The notes beneath the pieces were generated by a model. The model was not told the DNA's origin, made no database searches, and saw only the letters and a program-made list of their open reading frames with translations. From contig OZ038435.1 of the NCBI GenBank assembly GCA_964036275.1, positions 30,113,521 to 30,177,520 on the forward strand: a DNA stretch of 64,000 nucleotides, in the 5' to 3' direction. This document shows, piece after piece, positions 52,501 through 64,000 of this stretch. Made by a program: the position numbers and the translations under genes. Every line of letters begins with the position of its first letter. Within the stretch, counting starts at the first letter, position 1. This DNA comes from Litoditis marina. Lineage: Eukaryota > Nematoda > Chromadorea > Rhabditida > Rhabditidae.

Positions 52501-54269
52501 ACCGTACGGAAAAACAATAATGTTTCCTCAAACAACGGCGATGGTTTCAGGTTCTGCAATTATCAAGAATAAAGTAACAACTTTCCAACATTCTACCTAG
52601 ATCGTCAACCCAAAAAGTAGAGAGGAACAATACTATTTGATCTACGAAACATGCTTTCATTTCTTTACAACCATTTTCCAGGTTAACGTGAGTGATGCTA
52701 TAAGAATCAATAGAAAATCAAGTAGTGAATTCGCGTAACTAGATTATTAGAGTTTGTGAGAGAACAAATACGTATGATGTCAATTGTCAAACAAACTACT
52801 TATGAAGCACACAACGAGCCAACTAACCAATAGTTCCTCCTCTGTATAGAACAGGGGTGTTGAGAACGAGTTGGGAAGAATATTGAGATATGACAACCAT
52901 TTCGAGTCGGACTTCAGCCGTTGACCACACAAAAACAGGGCCAGGCCAACATTATCCATACTTTGAACGATCGGGTCGCGCTCAAATGCTTTCCTACAAA
53001 CATACGTGAATCAATTCTAGTGGAACGCTTCGAATTCGTTGATTCGAGAAAAATACTCTTCAAAACGTGTATCTCGCTCTCGCAAAGCTCCAATGTAATC
53101 GAGCAAAGCGCATAATAGAGAATGCTAGAGTAAATAAAAACATAAATAAACTCACTTGAGCATAGCCGACTTTCTGGCAAGATCAGAAGAAATCATGGCG
53201 TGCCGTGGAACAGAGACAAGGCTCTCATCCTTAGAGTGTGACCTGAAAGCAAAAAGTTACAACATAATTCTTAGAGGTGTGTATGTGATTCAGAGTTGTC
53301 CAGCTTTAGTGTTGAACAGATTTCACATATCGCAAACTGAGACTGCTTCAAACACGTTTTAAGGCGGTATCACTGAAGATATACAACGTACAACTCAGCA
53401 GGCCGTGGGTCGTCTAACTATGTGCAGTAATAAATCTACAAGGTCATTCATGCACTAATTTTGAATCTAATACGACCATTTATCAGCAATAAACACAAAG
53501 TAAAGTGGCATCCTACCAAGAACACGTATAAAATATAAATTTAGATGAATGCGTACCCAATAGATTTGAGTCCGAATCCTTTCACGTCCGGACAGGCCAC
53601 TACTTCAACTCCGTTGCATTTGACGCCGATTTGCTTGGCCCACCCCAAGAAGGCTGCGAGGGAATCTTGAGATCTATAATTAAATATTATACATTAGGAA
53701 TGATCATGGGGAGTTCAATGTCACCGCCATTGTGGCATTTCTATGGCTAAGCCCATGAACTAAACAAGAACCGATGAACTAAACAAGAACCATTCATCCA
53801 CAAAACCAAATCGCGGTGTATTTATTCGAAACCAGTGTGTACTGTACATATTTTTTGCGCGATCCGCTCATAGTTCTTTGAAAGTCAGTTTACAGCCATC
53901 ACATTCCACAATCGCAAATCCTGGTGTTGCTAAGAGAATGCTAGCATCAAGAAAATTGAAAGTTTATGAAACTATCGTTAGTTGAATCCCGTAAGAAAAG
54001 AAGGTAATAAATTCTTGCGTAATAAATTCATTCATTCATTCATTCAAGGCAATGTGCCGTTACCTTTCGACTGCGACATCTTTATCCGTAGTTGACAGCT
54101 GGGACTGGCGCTCAGAGACGAGTTTCAATGTTTCTCGAATACATAGATGCTCCTTCCATAAATCAATAATATTTGAAGTGGGTGGCCGATTTAGCTTTTC
54201 TTCGAACAGGGTCGAGACAGCCAGAACTGCTTCCTGTCGAGAGTTCAGTAAATTATCAGTGACAACCAT
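49551..54269 (-). CDS. SETD3: SETD3-type actin-histidine N-methyltransferase, 12 coding exons, about 521 aa
   Basis: SETD3 methylates His73 of actin using SAM. Minus-strand exons: 54283-54064 (ATG at 54269-54267), 53673-53557, 53242-53156, 52993-52828, 52553-52434, 52196-52035, 51296-51195, 50853-50715, 50484-50415, 50320-50212, 50052-49982, 49767-49551. In order: N-terminal helices; split SET domain with GFGLKSIG, SLVSVPRHAMISSDLA, MDNVGLALFLCGQRLKSDSK, WLSYLNILP, ARQY-like SRQYCYFYLQ, YRWAVCCVTTRINMVP, ALIPVLDMANHE (aa 290-300) and IYYGIRSNADHLLHNGF (Tyr337 matching the SET catalytic Tyr); then a Rubisco-LSMT-like substrate-binding domain. Asn270 (TRIN) corresponds to the substrate-His-contacting Asn of human SETD3. 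The Trp of human PLWDMCNH is Leu here. Human SETD3 is 594 aa; the missing length is a disordered tail. The start is uncertain: the first exon opens with an acceptor, so the ATG may lie one exon upstream. Confidence 0.9.
51400..52010. repeat. Poly-C/poly-G element, family 2 (copy 2) with TAGAA tract
   Basis: Repeats the scaffold of 2615-2815 (CTTCTGATTCTTAGT, GAAACGGAGCCATG, GGACTTATTTCGGCTAAAAC). It includes a G-run of more than thirty bases at about 51810-51834, a C-run beside it, and a TAGAA pentamer run at 51525-51550 next to a SINE-like end (51548-51595). It lies in SETD3 intron 6 (between exons 52196-52035 and 51296-51195), starting 25 bases after exon 6. Confidence 0.8.
54026..54046. 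repeat. (ATTC)n tail
   Basis: Five ATTC units after AATAAATTC, only 17 bases beyond exon 1 of SETD3. Resembles the tail of the SINE-like end at 9672-9735. Confidence 0.6.
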
Positions 54270-54525
54270 CGGCTGGTAGGTTACTGAAAAAGATACAAAT
54301 GAATGTTTTAACTGTTTCATTTCAATTCCTTATACAAACACAAGAGAATTAACTCAGCTGTTTAATAACAATCTAACTACTGGTGACCTCCAACATGAAT
54401 GCTGTGTGCGTTCTTAATTAAGTAGTTATTATTACATTCGCACATTTATGAATATTCCAATTAGTTATTGTCATGGTTGAAAGTGAGGAATAAGGTTAGA
54501 GTGAACAAATATACCATAAAAGATA

Positions 54526-54673
54526 AATAGAACACATATTATGAGGTGTGGTGGGTGTTGATAAAGGATGGAGAAAAGATTGAAAAGTGTAAAGATGGCA
54601 ATAGAACACATATTATGAGGTGTGGTGGGTGTTGATAAAGGATGGAGAAAAGATTGAAAAGTGTAAAGATGGC
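54526..54673. repeat. Perfect 74-bp tandem duplication in the bidirectional promoter
   Basis: 54526-54599 and 54600-54673 are identical, starting AATAGAACACATATTATG and ending GTGTAAAGATGGC. The absence of any difference implies very recent duplication or an assembly artefact. Confidence 0.95.
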
Positions 54674-54676
54674 GGC
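54666..54676 (+). promoter_or_regulatory. YY1-like site
   Basis: AAGATGGCGGC matches the YY1 core consensus (AANATGGCGGC). The first unit of the 74-bp duplication ends in AAGATGGCA, so only the second copy has the full site. Function is inferred from the motif and location. Confidence 0.4.
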
Positions 54677-54713
54677 CCGCAATTGAGTGGGCGGAGCCTG
54701 TGAATGACCACTA

Positions 54714-54721
54714 TGACGTCA
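54714..54721. promoter_or_regulatory. CRE palindrome TGACGTCA
   Basis: Exact eight-base CREB/ATF consensus in the divergent promoter interval, 40 bases from the YY1-like site. Inferred from the motif only. Confidence 0.4.
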
Positions 54722-55451
54722 CGCATGTATTAACGTTGGATACGCAGGCGGAGTTGATTTGGCTCCGATTCCAAATGATGTTTTCAGAATTTGGCTGAGT
54801 TGAGGCGAAAACGAGTTGTGTTTCGATTTTGTGTTACATTATTGTTTAGGAATTTAGTTCATACTTTGTTTTCGTAAATATTAAGTTAGTTCTTTCCACA
54901 CCACAAAAAGTGTGCTTTCAAGAATAGCACACTCCCGCACTGCTGCGATTCTCTCGCTCTGAAGATCGGGCGCGCGCACATACGGCCGTAGAACTAGTTA
55001 ACAAACTGATAACCTCAATCTTGGGTGTTATTATGCTCTATTTACTTCAATACATGTTGTACGCGTTATTCTTGCCAGCGTTTTGACACGTAATACATGT
55101 TAATACACGGCGGTGCCATACGTTTTGTTTTCGTACGTTAGCTCACTGCAGCCATGTTACATTAAGAATCGGCTTGTGATTGTAAGTGGTTGAAATCACT
55201 ATTTTCACTCTTCGATCTGTTTATTGTTCCAATACCTTCATTCGCTTCGATTAGATCACTTTCACTGCTTTCACCGCGCTGTGCGGCAGGCGCGAACGTA
55301 GCCGCGAGCGAATAAGGTCGCGCGCGATGTCGTTCAAAAGGCTGAGTGTTAGATTTGCTTGTGAACTAGTACTCTGTACAATGTTTAGTGATTGTGCACC
55401 ATGTGATTCTCTTACCTTTAGCTATTTAAGGATTCATATTGAATCTTCAAC

Positions 55452-58400
55452 ATGGCATTGGATCTGGGCGGTACGAAGAAGAAACAAGATGTGAAGACAC
55501 AATACTCCATCATTGAAATTGATCTTTTCAAACCTACCCGGAAGAAGTATCCCGAAATAGATTACGAGGAACTGAGAAGGAATCAGCTGGTGTGTTCTCT
55601 ACCTTCCATTTCCGAATTCCAATACCAATTTCATGATTTTGCTGAGAAAAACTTGAAGATACTCTAAGAAATAATAGGCAATTGATAAGATAGGACAACG
55701 AGAAACTAGTTAGTTTCATTCACTTCATTTTACAGAGAGAAGGGGAATCGAGTGGAGAAGATGAGAGATTCCACGATCGAGAAGCCATGGAGATGGTGCG
55801 TCGGCTGGAAGCGAAATACGTACGTTGCTTCTCTTCGTCATGATATTTTCATAGCATAGGGTCGAAAATAGTTATCGATTGATTTTACACTTCAAGGTAG
55901 ACTGGCGACTATTCTACAAAAAGGATTCCATTTTTGACGGAAAGACGTGAAAATTCATCATTTGCAATCAAAAAGTAACCAATTGTCTCGATAAGGGCAA
56001 ATAAGAGGCTTGTTTTTCGTTTTTGTGGTTAATTGTGTCATGGATTCGTTGATGTTGATATAACGACAAAAGTTATCATCTACATCTCGCAGCAATAATT
56101 CGTTTCAGGGAAACAAAAAGACCAAAAAGGGAAAGAAGATTCATTTCGGAACAGAGGATGATTTCATTGACAAAGGAGCCGGTTATGATTTGGAGGATGC
56201 CTTTATTGACGACAGTGAGGCGGTTAGTTTTCACACTTCTTCACACAGTGTTCACCTTATGTGAAATTGAAATACTCTTAAAATAACTGACGTATACTCA
56301 CTCTGACCATTTCTCGAACTCTCGTTTCTAAAAACGAGAGTTGTTTGAATTAAACACGAAAGTGATATAAGTTTTCTACTTATTTAGTTTAGATAGACTA
56401 GATTTTGAAATATTTTACTCTCGCCATATAAGGGGGGGGGGGGGGGTACACATTCGATAATTATGATGCACATGTTCCATGTTTGACATTTCTCGAAGAA
56501 TATCATCGTTTACAGTACGACGAATTGATTCCTTCCACGCTGGATACCGTTAGAGGTGGCTTCTACGTGAACAAAGGAAAACTTGAGTTCAAATCTCGAG
56601 TAGATGAGGCGGACGAAAGCGACATTTCCGAAGACAATGCTGATGATGTCAGAAAATCTTCCAAAGGAAAGGTTAGCATGATTGCTATCTGTAATTTGTA
56701 TACTTTCACGCTGATGTGTATGGTCGCATTCTTATTCAAATGGTCTATCAAATAGTAGTAACTAGGAAATACCTAAATACTTCCACTGCTCTACAAAGTT
56801 GGTTCATCCTTGAAAGAGTGTGATTCTGGGGACATGCGACACGGGCAACCTGTTTCCATACCTCAGTAAAGTTGTGCAAGTAGTCAGAAAAATCGAAGAA
56901 CGGACTACTTTTTCTTTGAAAACGTGGAACTGTTGATGGAAAATCATCAATTTTTACGTTTTTAAACTAACAACGTACTACTTTTCGTGGAATAGTCGAC
57001 CCTTACTGGTATTTGCCTATTTCAGAAGCGTATCATGGTCGAGAGTGACGAGGAGGCTATGGAAGAAGGCGAGTCTGCTGCTCCGGAACCGCAAACCTCC
57101 AAAGCATCTGAAAATGTCGCAGCTACGGTCGAAAGCGTTCCAAAAAATGTTCCCACTTCTCCAATTCGAAGAATGGCAGGTGCTCCTCCGACCAAGGTGA
57201 GGTTTCAGTGTGTCGTTATATCGGATCATTCATCTTTATTTGTTCGTCCAGTCGTAATATTGAACAGAAACGATAAGTATGATTCTCAGTTTCAATCGTC
57301 AATGGACAACATTTGACAATATGCTCTACCTTGGACGGTTTTTTTTCGATCTCTATCAACATAGGTCATACCATACCGTTATTAAAATGAGTAAACCGAT
57401 TTATTTATCTTTTCTGCATAAAAAGTTAAGAAGTATCTTCAATTCTAGTTGGAGTTTTTAGATTATCAGCTTTCATATCTGTTTGATCGGAGTATGTGTT
57501 GGATGTTGTAGCTCTTTCACAATTTATTGCCTTTTTACGTTTCATATTATTCTTCCAGAAGTTTGCAAGTGCACCTATGGGAAGTAGTCCAGCTCAGAGA
57601 GCCGCTCAAGCTATCAAGAAGAAGCGGCTGGGTGGCTTGCCGCCAATGTTAAACAAGGCTAAACTATTGAAGAAGTGAGTTCTAGAGTTCTTTTTTCGGA
57701 CTGAAACCAATTTTCATGGACCAAAGTTGTTGAGGAGTGACACCTTGTAGGCGTTGAGCAAGGAACATTCTGTCCATAACAGTGGCCGACCAAACCAAAT
57801 ATGGAGATTTCGCTCCTAAAATATGGTTTTGATAGATCACGACGTCGATTTGTACCTTGTCCTTTGATCGGCGTTAAGCAGCGCCTTCACTCGCACTCTT
57901 GAAACTTATGTATGATAGTCTAGTAATGCCAAACTGCATTTATGTGATTTTCTAGGGCTACGAAGCCCCCAAGTGTGTCTGTACCTGGTGTTGTTTCCGC
58001 AACATCAACCAACGGAGATGTGGCTATTCAGAAAGCAGTCGTTCCATCAACAACGGTTAGTGTGGTTCTTCATCGTGGTATCTCAAAAAAAAAGTGAAGA
58101 AGCAAAAGTTCAAAATTCAAAAAACTAAAATTCCTTGATCTCTCTCCTTTTCTGTTAACAGAAATTGCAAGTCCAAGTATTCTTCATATATGCTTATTGC
58201 ATTCGTTCGACCAGTCTTATTTGCATACGTAGTTGGGACGAATTTGATGATTATCTCGTTTCCATTGACGTCGTTTGTTGTTCAGATGGTGGCTCCGTCG
58301 CCCGAGAAGTCAAATTCCGCTCCGTCGGTGGTCCCTTCAATCTCTCCATCCGTTAGTGTGGTCGATAATACTTCTGCTGCAGCTCCAAAGTTGACCTCAT

Positions 58401-61400
58401 CAACATCAGAAAACGGTTAGCCTCACTCACTAGAAGTAAATAGAATAGTGTGGTATTTATTCAGGTATTGCGACTGAAGAATGAACACATCAGCACATGT
58501 GGTGTATGTATTTTCATTGTTTCATCAGGAATACTGGAATAGTGATTCACAAGCTCAGCAGAAGGACGCAACGGAAAACAAATCGTTTTTTTTCTACCAG
58601 AACTATATTTTTGAAAAAGAGGTTGGATGATTAGAATAAGGGGAAAGTTGAAGTATCGCCCCCCTTTTTAGTTGAGTCACCCCCCCCCCCCCCCCCCCCG
58701 TAGCACTTCAACCCCACACCCAAGCTAAAACCTGAAAATCTAGGAGAGGGGGGGGGGTCAAAAATCAACTTCGACATTTACTATTTACCTCCCACTTGGG
58801 TCAAACTACAATTTCAGAAAGGTGGGGGGTAAAAAGTCAATGTTCCCAGAATAAGTTCGTCGTTTCCAGATGTTGGCCCTAACTTGTCTGCTTCTTCATC
58901 GGATGTGATTCTTTCCTCGCCTGTGAGTTTTGAATTTTTTTCATATATCATTTGACCGTATTTTTGTTCAATAAACGTTATATTAGCAATTTTCACAGTG
59001 GGTGGTTCATCGATGATTCATTTTGCCGTGGCCCCTGCGATGAGTTTTATACGTATTGATCAATTCAGACCAAGAAAACTCTTCCTCCTCTGACCGATAC
59101 TCTCTCAACCTTGCTGTCCGATTTCAAAACGAAAACTGCTGGTCTCGCAACACCGGGTCTGAAGAAGCGGCTTCAGAACCATCATGTGGATATGGTTATT
59201 CGGTCAGGTTTTATTGATATTATTTTAACTTTGCGTACAACTGATTTGTCAAGTAGCTATCCCCTTCCCACGTCTCAATCTACTACTTCTTACCGCTGTG
59301 CCTCTCTAAAACTTATGAACTAGCCAACTAACATATTTTCAGTACTAGTAATGTATTGTGACATATTTTCAACTATACTTTTGCAGAATAGAAGATCAGT
59401 GCTTGAAGGATGGATTCAGTAATCATGAGAAGTCACGAGTACTGCATAGCTTAGCTGACTACTGTGGTATACAAAAGAATTCGCTGCATGTCAGAATTCA
59501 GAAACGCAAGGACGTGAGTTTCAAGTTTCTCGTTCATTTGTTGAACTAGTCACTTACAGTTTTCAATCAAGAAGTTGGGTAGTTTAAACAGTATAGTTCA
59601 CTCTTACTGCTGTGTTTTCAGGAGTTGAAACAACCCTCTGTGCAACCAGGGACCTCCTCTGCCCCCATGCCAAGCCCAATGAAGCAGGCTAGTGTTGCAT
59701 CATCGACGAATAGTGATATACAGGTGCTTGAAAACACTTCGGTCTTCAAAAAGGACGCAATGAAGAAGGTTTGTCTCTTTGAAATTGTCTCGTATGCAGT
59801 GATAATGAACGAATTCTTCATCACACGCTCGCTTTTTTGGTAATGGCCTTTGTCAATGTTGCCAATGGGCTGCAACAAAAATAACTGTCATTTTTCGAAT
59901 TGGCCTGATCTACCTGGGTACTACTGTCACTTTGATCTTCAATAGGATCTACCAATTTCGGTCGAACATAACAGTTATGTTTTTGCATCTCAGACTTGAA
60001 AAATGTAGTGGTACATGTCGCTCCTGACGATTATTTATATTTTGCATTTACACATTTACAGGTAGCAAGTTCATCTACTGCTACTGCCAAGACCAGTACT
60101 GATTTGACACAGCAACAGCAGCAATTTCAGGTTTGTTTGCCACTTGTTTTACTTGCCGTTTTTGAACTCGGTTCTATTGCACCTATTGTTTATTTGTAGC
60201 GAAAATTTCCAGGATGCTACAAATATGATTGCCAATCTGATGAAATCTCCTGGTGTAACCGAACAAGACATTGTCAAGCTCGCTACTGTAGCGAAATCAA
60301 AAGATGGCAATCGCGATTTCATGAGAACCTATCAAGAGATGTAGGTTGAATCGTTCTACCTACTCTACTCGTTGCATTTTCCTTTTGCCATCTTAGTTTA
60401 GGTGACAATCTGGGTGTTGACATAAAGAAAATGACGTAATTTGGCTAAAAGCGATTTCCCATGTGAAGCATAGTGTGACGTTATTGGAATGTTGTACTGC
60501 TGCCAGTTGATTAGTAATATATTTGTCGTGGCTAAAGTTCTTTCTTCCAGCATGCTGTCTGCAGCTAAGAAGGTGGCACAGGGGGCAGGTACCGCCAGTG
60601 CCAAGTCGAACCCAACGACTCCCTCAGCCAATAGCCAGCCAACACCACAAAAGAGTTCCTCTCTTACGGTAAAGGTAAAAATTTATCCCTGTTCTGAACT
60701 AAATGTGTTTGTTAATAACTATTTAGCTAGTCCTGATTTTGTTCAACCTGATCATATTCAGAGCGCCATGAATACTACTGCTGCCAGTCCTAAGGCAGCT
60801 ACCAGTGCCCCGAAGATGAGTCTGTCGCAAGTCATTGAAAAGCAGGTATGAATCCTAATTCCACGCGTTTTGGTTTCAGTGGTTGTATTGTTTTCATTCG
60901 CTCTATTGCTGAGTTTACTTCCCAATTATGATATATATTATATTTCAGGCCCCGGTTGCCCGTTCATCACACGCCGCGAGCGTTTCAAAGAACATTCACG
61001 AGATTAAAAGGTTACTTGACGCTGCTACCGAGTCAGTGCAGAAAGGTGGGGACAAATAAATATCATTTCAATTGCTGGCAGCATTTTTCGGTGGATTTGT
61101 GTTTTTCATTCATAATCTCCATTTTGTGTAATAAGGACGATATGATGTATACGCATAAGTTTTACTGTCTTTACCCTTCCAGCAATTACTACTGCTCTGA
61201 GTTCGGGTGAAAGGATTTACCAGGATAAATGCACTAGGTATGTTTTGACAGTAAATATCTGGATTTTTATGACTGTGTGTGATTCCTCTGGTCGTGGTCA
61301 CCCTTGAGATTGGTGAATGTTTTTTCTTTGAAAAGTTTCAAATGGCGTGCTTGAAGTGTTCTGCGAAAATTTGCAGACCCTTATACATAAGCAGTAAAGT

Positions 61401-63625
61401 TCGACTTCACTCGAGAAAAAAGAGTTCGTTTCAGAATTTAAACATGTGAAAGTCAATGTTTTTGCTTCAAAAATAGACTAATTTTCTCGTTTTATGTGAA
61501 AAATTAATCCATTTCTCGATTTATATCTGAACGGACAACTTCACTGGGGTATGCGGTTATATTTTGTTTTCAGGAATGCTGCCGCTGGAAAAGCACCACC
61601 CACCTTCGTCTTTCTTTGGACCGAATTCTTGCTGTTAGTTTTTGTCTACTGTTTATCAAGCTATCTTACCTCACAGAGGAAAAACTGCTTTGCGAAAAAA
61701 ATTGAAGAAAAAAAAGCGAAAGAAAAAGGAAGCTGGCTGTTTTTTGAATAAAAAGCCTTTCTAGAAGAACCACTAAAAGGTGCTCTTTTTTCATGGGAAA
61801 GTATATCTACAGTGAACAGTAAAAGATCAAATATATTCACAAAACATAGCCTATTAACCGCCCATTTAAACCCCTTCCCACTTCCTAGTCTGTAAACAAA
61901 CGTTAGATTAGCATATGGGATGTGCTCGATCATCTTATTGTTATTTTCTCAGGGCGTCTCTGGACAAATTGTTGGATGTAGCCTACCAAGCTGTCTACTG
62001 TACCCAGCCTAACTGTACTTCTACCGCTGTATCAGAGAACATCTACAGTTACATAAAGACCAATATTCTGCCATTATTTCGCGGCCGAGTCCGTATCGGG
62101 TTCGTTTTATTTAAAATAACTGTAAAATACTAGCTCTAGCAAACTTTTCCATGTTTGCAGCTAAAGCTAATATCTAATTGATTAGAAATTCGAATTAAAA
62201 CGATCGGTAGGATTAATGTGTCGCATATATATCTGCTTCGTTTTATATTGCAACTGTAACGCTCTAAGCATGGAATCTGAGATATTCACTGGAAAGCAAA
62301 GCTCTTTGCAGACAACTGTTGGTGGAGATTTGCCGTCGTTACCCGGAACGTTCTCTCATTCTGGCACATCCATCGCTCAAGAAAGATCTTGCTGACGAAG
62401 GGATAGATTTGCAGAAGTAAGTGTTGGCTACTCTAATCAGGTCACTTAACTGTAACAATCACTAGTAAGAAACACATTTGGAAGTATCAAGTATTAGCGT
62501 ATCCATCTGTTTTCCGGATCTAAACTATAATCGCTTGACTAATGTGTGATCAGTGTTTGAGCAGCACCATCACACAAGTGATGATGTGTATTCGTCGAAT
62601 AAAGTGCCATACATACTTGGTGCGTCTGCGGGCGTCTGCGGCGCGGGTAAACTAGTGGTTTGCCCGCAGACGCCCGCAAACGCACTACAATTGAAGTATG
62701 TACGCGCGTCTGCGGCTGGCTGCGGCGCCGTTGTCCCTCACTTTGAACTACAAATAAAAATCGAACTTATTGTTGAAATCATGATTTTCCTTCCACTTAT
62801 TAGGAATATTTGTCTTTTGTCGAGTCAATGCTAATAATTGCTCGAATATTCTTCAAACGTCTAGTAATTGTTCGAATTGCAAATCGATTGATGCTTTTCG
62901 GAAAGAATCTTTCTAAACTGGATTCTTTTTGTTTTCGTCATCCTGAAACGTTTTTTTCAAATACAAAACGGAAGAAAAGGGGCCATTCACTTTAACTAAA
63001 AAGGATTAAAAAGTGACAATCGAGTGCAGTTAAGATTAAGTAGAATACAAATTTCATTTAAGTTAAATGTAATAAAGTATCTTGATGGATTAAATAACGA
63101 TTATTAGAAAATTTGTGATAATTTGATGAGATTGATCGATCCAGACGCAGAGAGCCGCTGCGGCAATAATGAATTGAATCATTATTGCCGCAACTGCTGT
63201 TTGCGGCTGTCTGCGGCGCCGCCCGCAGACGCCCGCAGCCGCTTTTGCCCGCCGAAGTATGAATGCGCGGCAAAACGCCGAGAGCCGCCACCAGCCGCAC
63301 ATTTGATCAATAATCAGGGGCGCCATACTTATATCATATGCCGCACGCAGACGCCCGCAGCCAAGTATGTTTGGCACTTAACGAGAAGTTTGAATTTCTC
63401 ACCTAAATTTTTGGTTTACATTTCATAGGTTATTGAAATTTGAAAACTTTCACTTTTAGGGTGTCGATCTCCTCTAAGAAATCTGTTGACGTGGTGAAAA
63501 CTAAGAAATCTATCAATATGCCGTCTCGCCCCTCTTCGAAGAATGGAACCGATGCAGACATACAGGTGATTGGTGTCGTTAATTCGGGTGCCAACCCGCT
63601 GTCAATTGTTAACAGAAATAGCTAA
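55452..63625 (+). CDS. UBN1: Ubinuclein (HIRA histone-chaperone complex subunit), 22 exons, 834 aa
   Basis: Ubinuclein/yemanuclein binds H3.3-H4 and HIRA for replication-independent nucleosome assembly in the nucleus. Exons: 55452-55589, 55736-55819, 56109-56222, 56516-56671, 57026-57196, 57559-57674, 57956-58055, 58286-58415, 58870-58922, 59069-59202, 59387-59513, 59622-59768, 60062-60130, 60213-60340, 60551-60674, 60762-60845, 60949-61045, 61183-61237, 61574-61633, 61953-62099, 62312-62416, 63460-63625. The Hpc2-related domain spans about aa 86-140: GYDLEDAFIDDSEA, YDELIPSTLDTVRGGFYVNK. Lysine-rich and acidic, Ser/Pro/Ala-rich disordered stretches follow. The ubinuclein middle domain is at about aa 680-779: FVFLWTEFLL, SLDKLLDVAYQAVY, YIKTNILPLFRGRVRIGQLL. 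Single metazoan UBN genes predate the vertebrate UBN1/UBN2 split. The last exon may instead splice at CAG|GTGATT (63566) and run out of the window. Exon 12 and 15 donors have alternatives in the same phase. Confidence 0.9.
56317..56342. repeat. Perfect 11-bp stem hairpin in a ubinuclein intron
   Basis: AACTCTCGTTT and AAACGAGAGTT around a four-base loop. Small, possibly chance in AT-rich DNA. Confidence 0.5.
58630..58850. repeat. Poly-C/poly-G element, family 1 (copy 2)
   Basis: Repeats the scaffold of 1500-1890 in the same order, including TTGAAGTATCGCCCCCC, a long C-run, GTAGCACTTCAACCCCA and TCTAGGAGAGGGGG. It ends 20 bases before ubinuclein exon 9. Confidence 0.85.
62603..63378. mobile_element. 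TAA-flanked MITE (776 bp, PIF/Harbinger-like) in ubinuclein intron 21
   Basis: Ends AGTGCCATACATACTTGG and CCAAGTATGTTTGGCACT are inverted repeats with one mismatch, flanked by TAA (62600-62602, 63379-63381). Subterminal GC-rich GCGTCTGCGGGCGTCTGCGG blocks are repeated in both orientations, with an inner palindrome at 62620-62690 and a hairpin GCGGCAATAATGA/TCATTATTGCCGC near 63160-63192. A 3-bp TWA target duplication is characteristic of PIF/Harbinger elements. No transposase is present. Its GC content differs strongly from the surrounding intron. Confidence 0.8.
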
Positions 63626-64000
63626 GGGTTGCATGATCTCCACATATTTTTGTTGGATAGTTTCTTATTATTCATTTGTTAACTGATACATCTGGTAAAT
63701 GGTTTCATTCGAGTAATTCTAACTTTTTTGAGTTCAATTTGATCTGCTCAATAGTTTTTCGCAATTCAACTCTTATAAACAAGTTTTCGAAACTTTAGCT
63801 TGATCAGATTGAACTGGTTTGTTCTGTACTATAATTCATTGACTTTCTTGACGTTGACCTCATAATTGTTTAGTTAAACTGTTACCTGTGTACTTTTTGC
63901 ATCAGTGGTTCACTCTTCTGTTAATTTTGTTCAAAGCTGGTTGTTATTTCATTTTCCATATACCTCTTACTCTAATTTTGATCACTCCCACGCTTTTTGC

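Larger units (their letters stand above)
54284..55451. promoter_or_regulatory. Bidirectional SETD3/ubinuclein promoter interval
   Basis: The two genes diverge, with start codons 1.18 kb apart. The interval has a CpG-richer core (about 54950-55330, e.g. GGGCGCGCGC, GGCGCGAACGTAGCCGCGAG), a CRE palindrome, a YY1-like site and a perfect tandem duplication. No TATA box is placed convincingly. Divergent CpG promoters of this kind usually drive housekeeping genes. Confidence 0.55.

Overview
The window is animal (metazoan) nuclear DNA. Genes are split into many short exons joined by GT-AG introns of roughly 150-900 bases, polyadenylation signals are AATAAA, GC is moderate to low, and the space between exons is full of microsatellites and small non-autonomous DNA transposons. 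The gene set (core-1 galactosyltransferase, sedoheptulokinase, TMEM132, SETD3, ubinuclein) is that of a bilaterian. The short introns and ~10 kb genes suggest an invertebrate. I cannot name the phylum from the sequence alone. All gene models below were spliced by hand from reading frame, splice sites and phase, and every internal junction keeps the frame.

Layout. (1) 1-600: 3' end of an unrecognised + strand gene with Gly/Ser/Asn/Phe repeats. (2) 823-4585, minus: a complete eight-exon divergent C1GALT1-like glycosyltransferase (299 aa), convergent with the first gene. (3) 4586-16685: mostly gene-poor, with (TC)n tracts, tandem repeats, inverted repeats and one possible orphan first exon near 7853. 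(4) 16686-21588, plus: a complete C1GALT1 (T-synthase) orthologue, ten exons, 377 aa. (5) 23022-27402, plus: sedoheptulokinase (SHPK), ten exons, 448 aa. (6) 30907-31521, plus: a two-exon gene I do not recognise. (7) 36183-48734, plus: a TMEM132-family single-pass membrane protein, 22 exons, 912 aa. (8) 49551-54269, minus: SETD3-type actin-histidine methyltransferase, twelve coding exons, about 521 aa. (9) 55452-63625, plus: ubinuclein (HIRA-complex subunit), 22 exons, 834 aa. SETD3 and ubinuclein are divergent and share a ~1.2 kb CpG-containing interval with a CRE palindrome, a YY1-like site and a 74-bp tandem duplication.

The genes do not form one pathway. The two GT31 enzymes act on O-glycans in the Golgi, SHPK feeds the pentose-phosphate pathway, TMEM132 is a surface protein, SETD3 modifies actin, and ubinuclein deposits histone H3.3. 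The least ordinary content is the repeat layer: a dispersed ~72-bp imperfect palindrome built on ATCAAACTACAA whose arms keep a fixed ~56-base offset; four copies of a 236-237 bp MITE; TTAA-flanked and TAA-flanked MITEs; a 2 x 158 bp near-perfect palindrome with hammerhead-like cores; two families of poly-C/poly-G elements; and tRNA-derived SINE-like copies.
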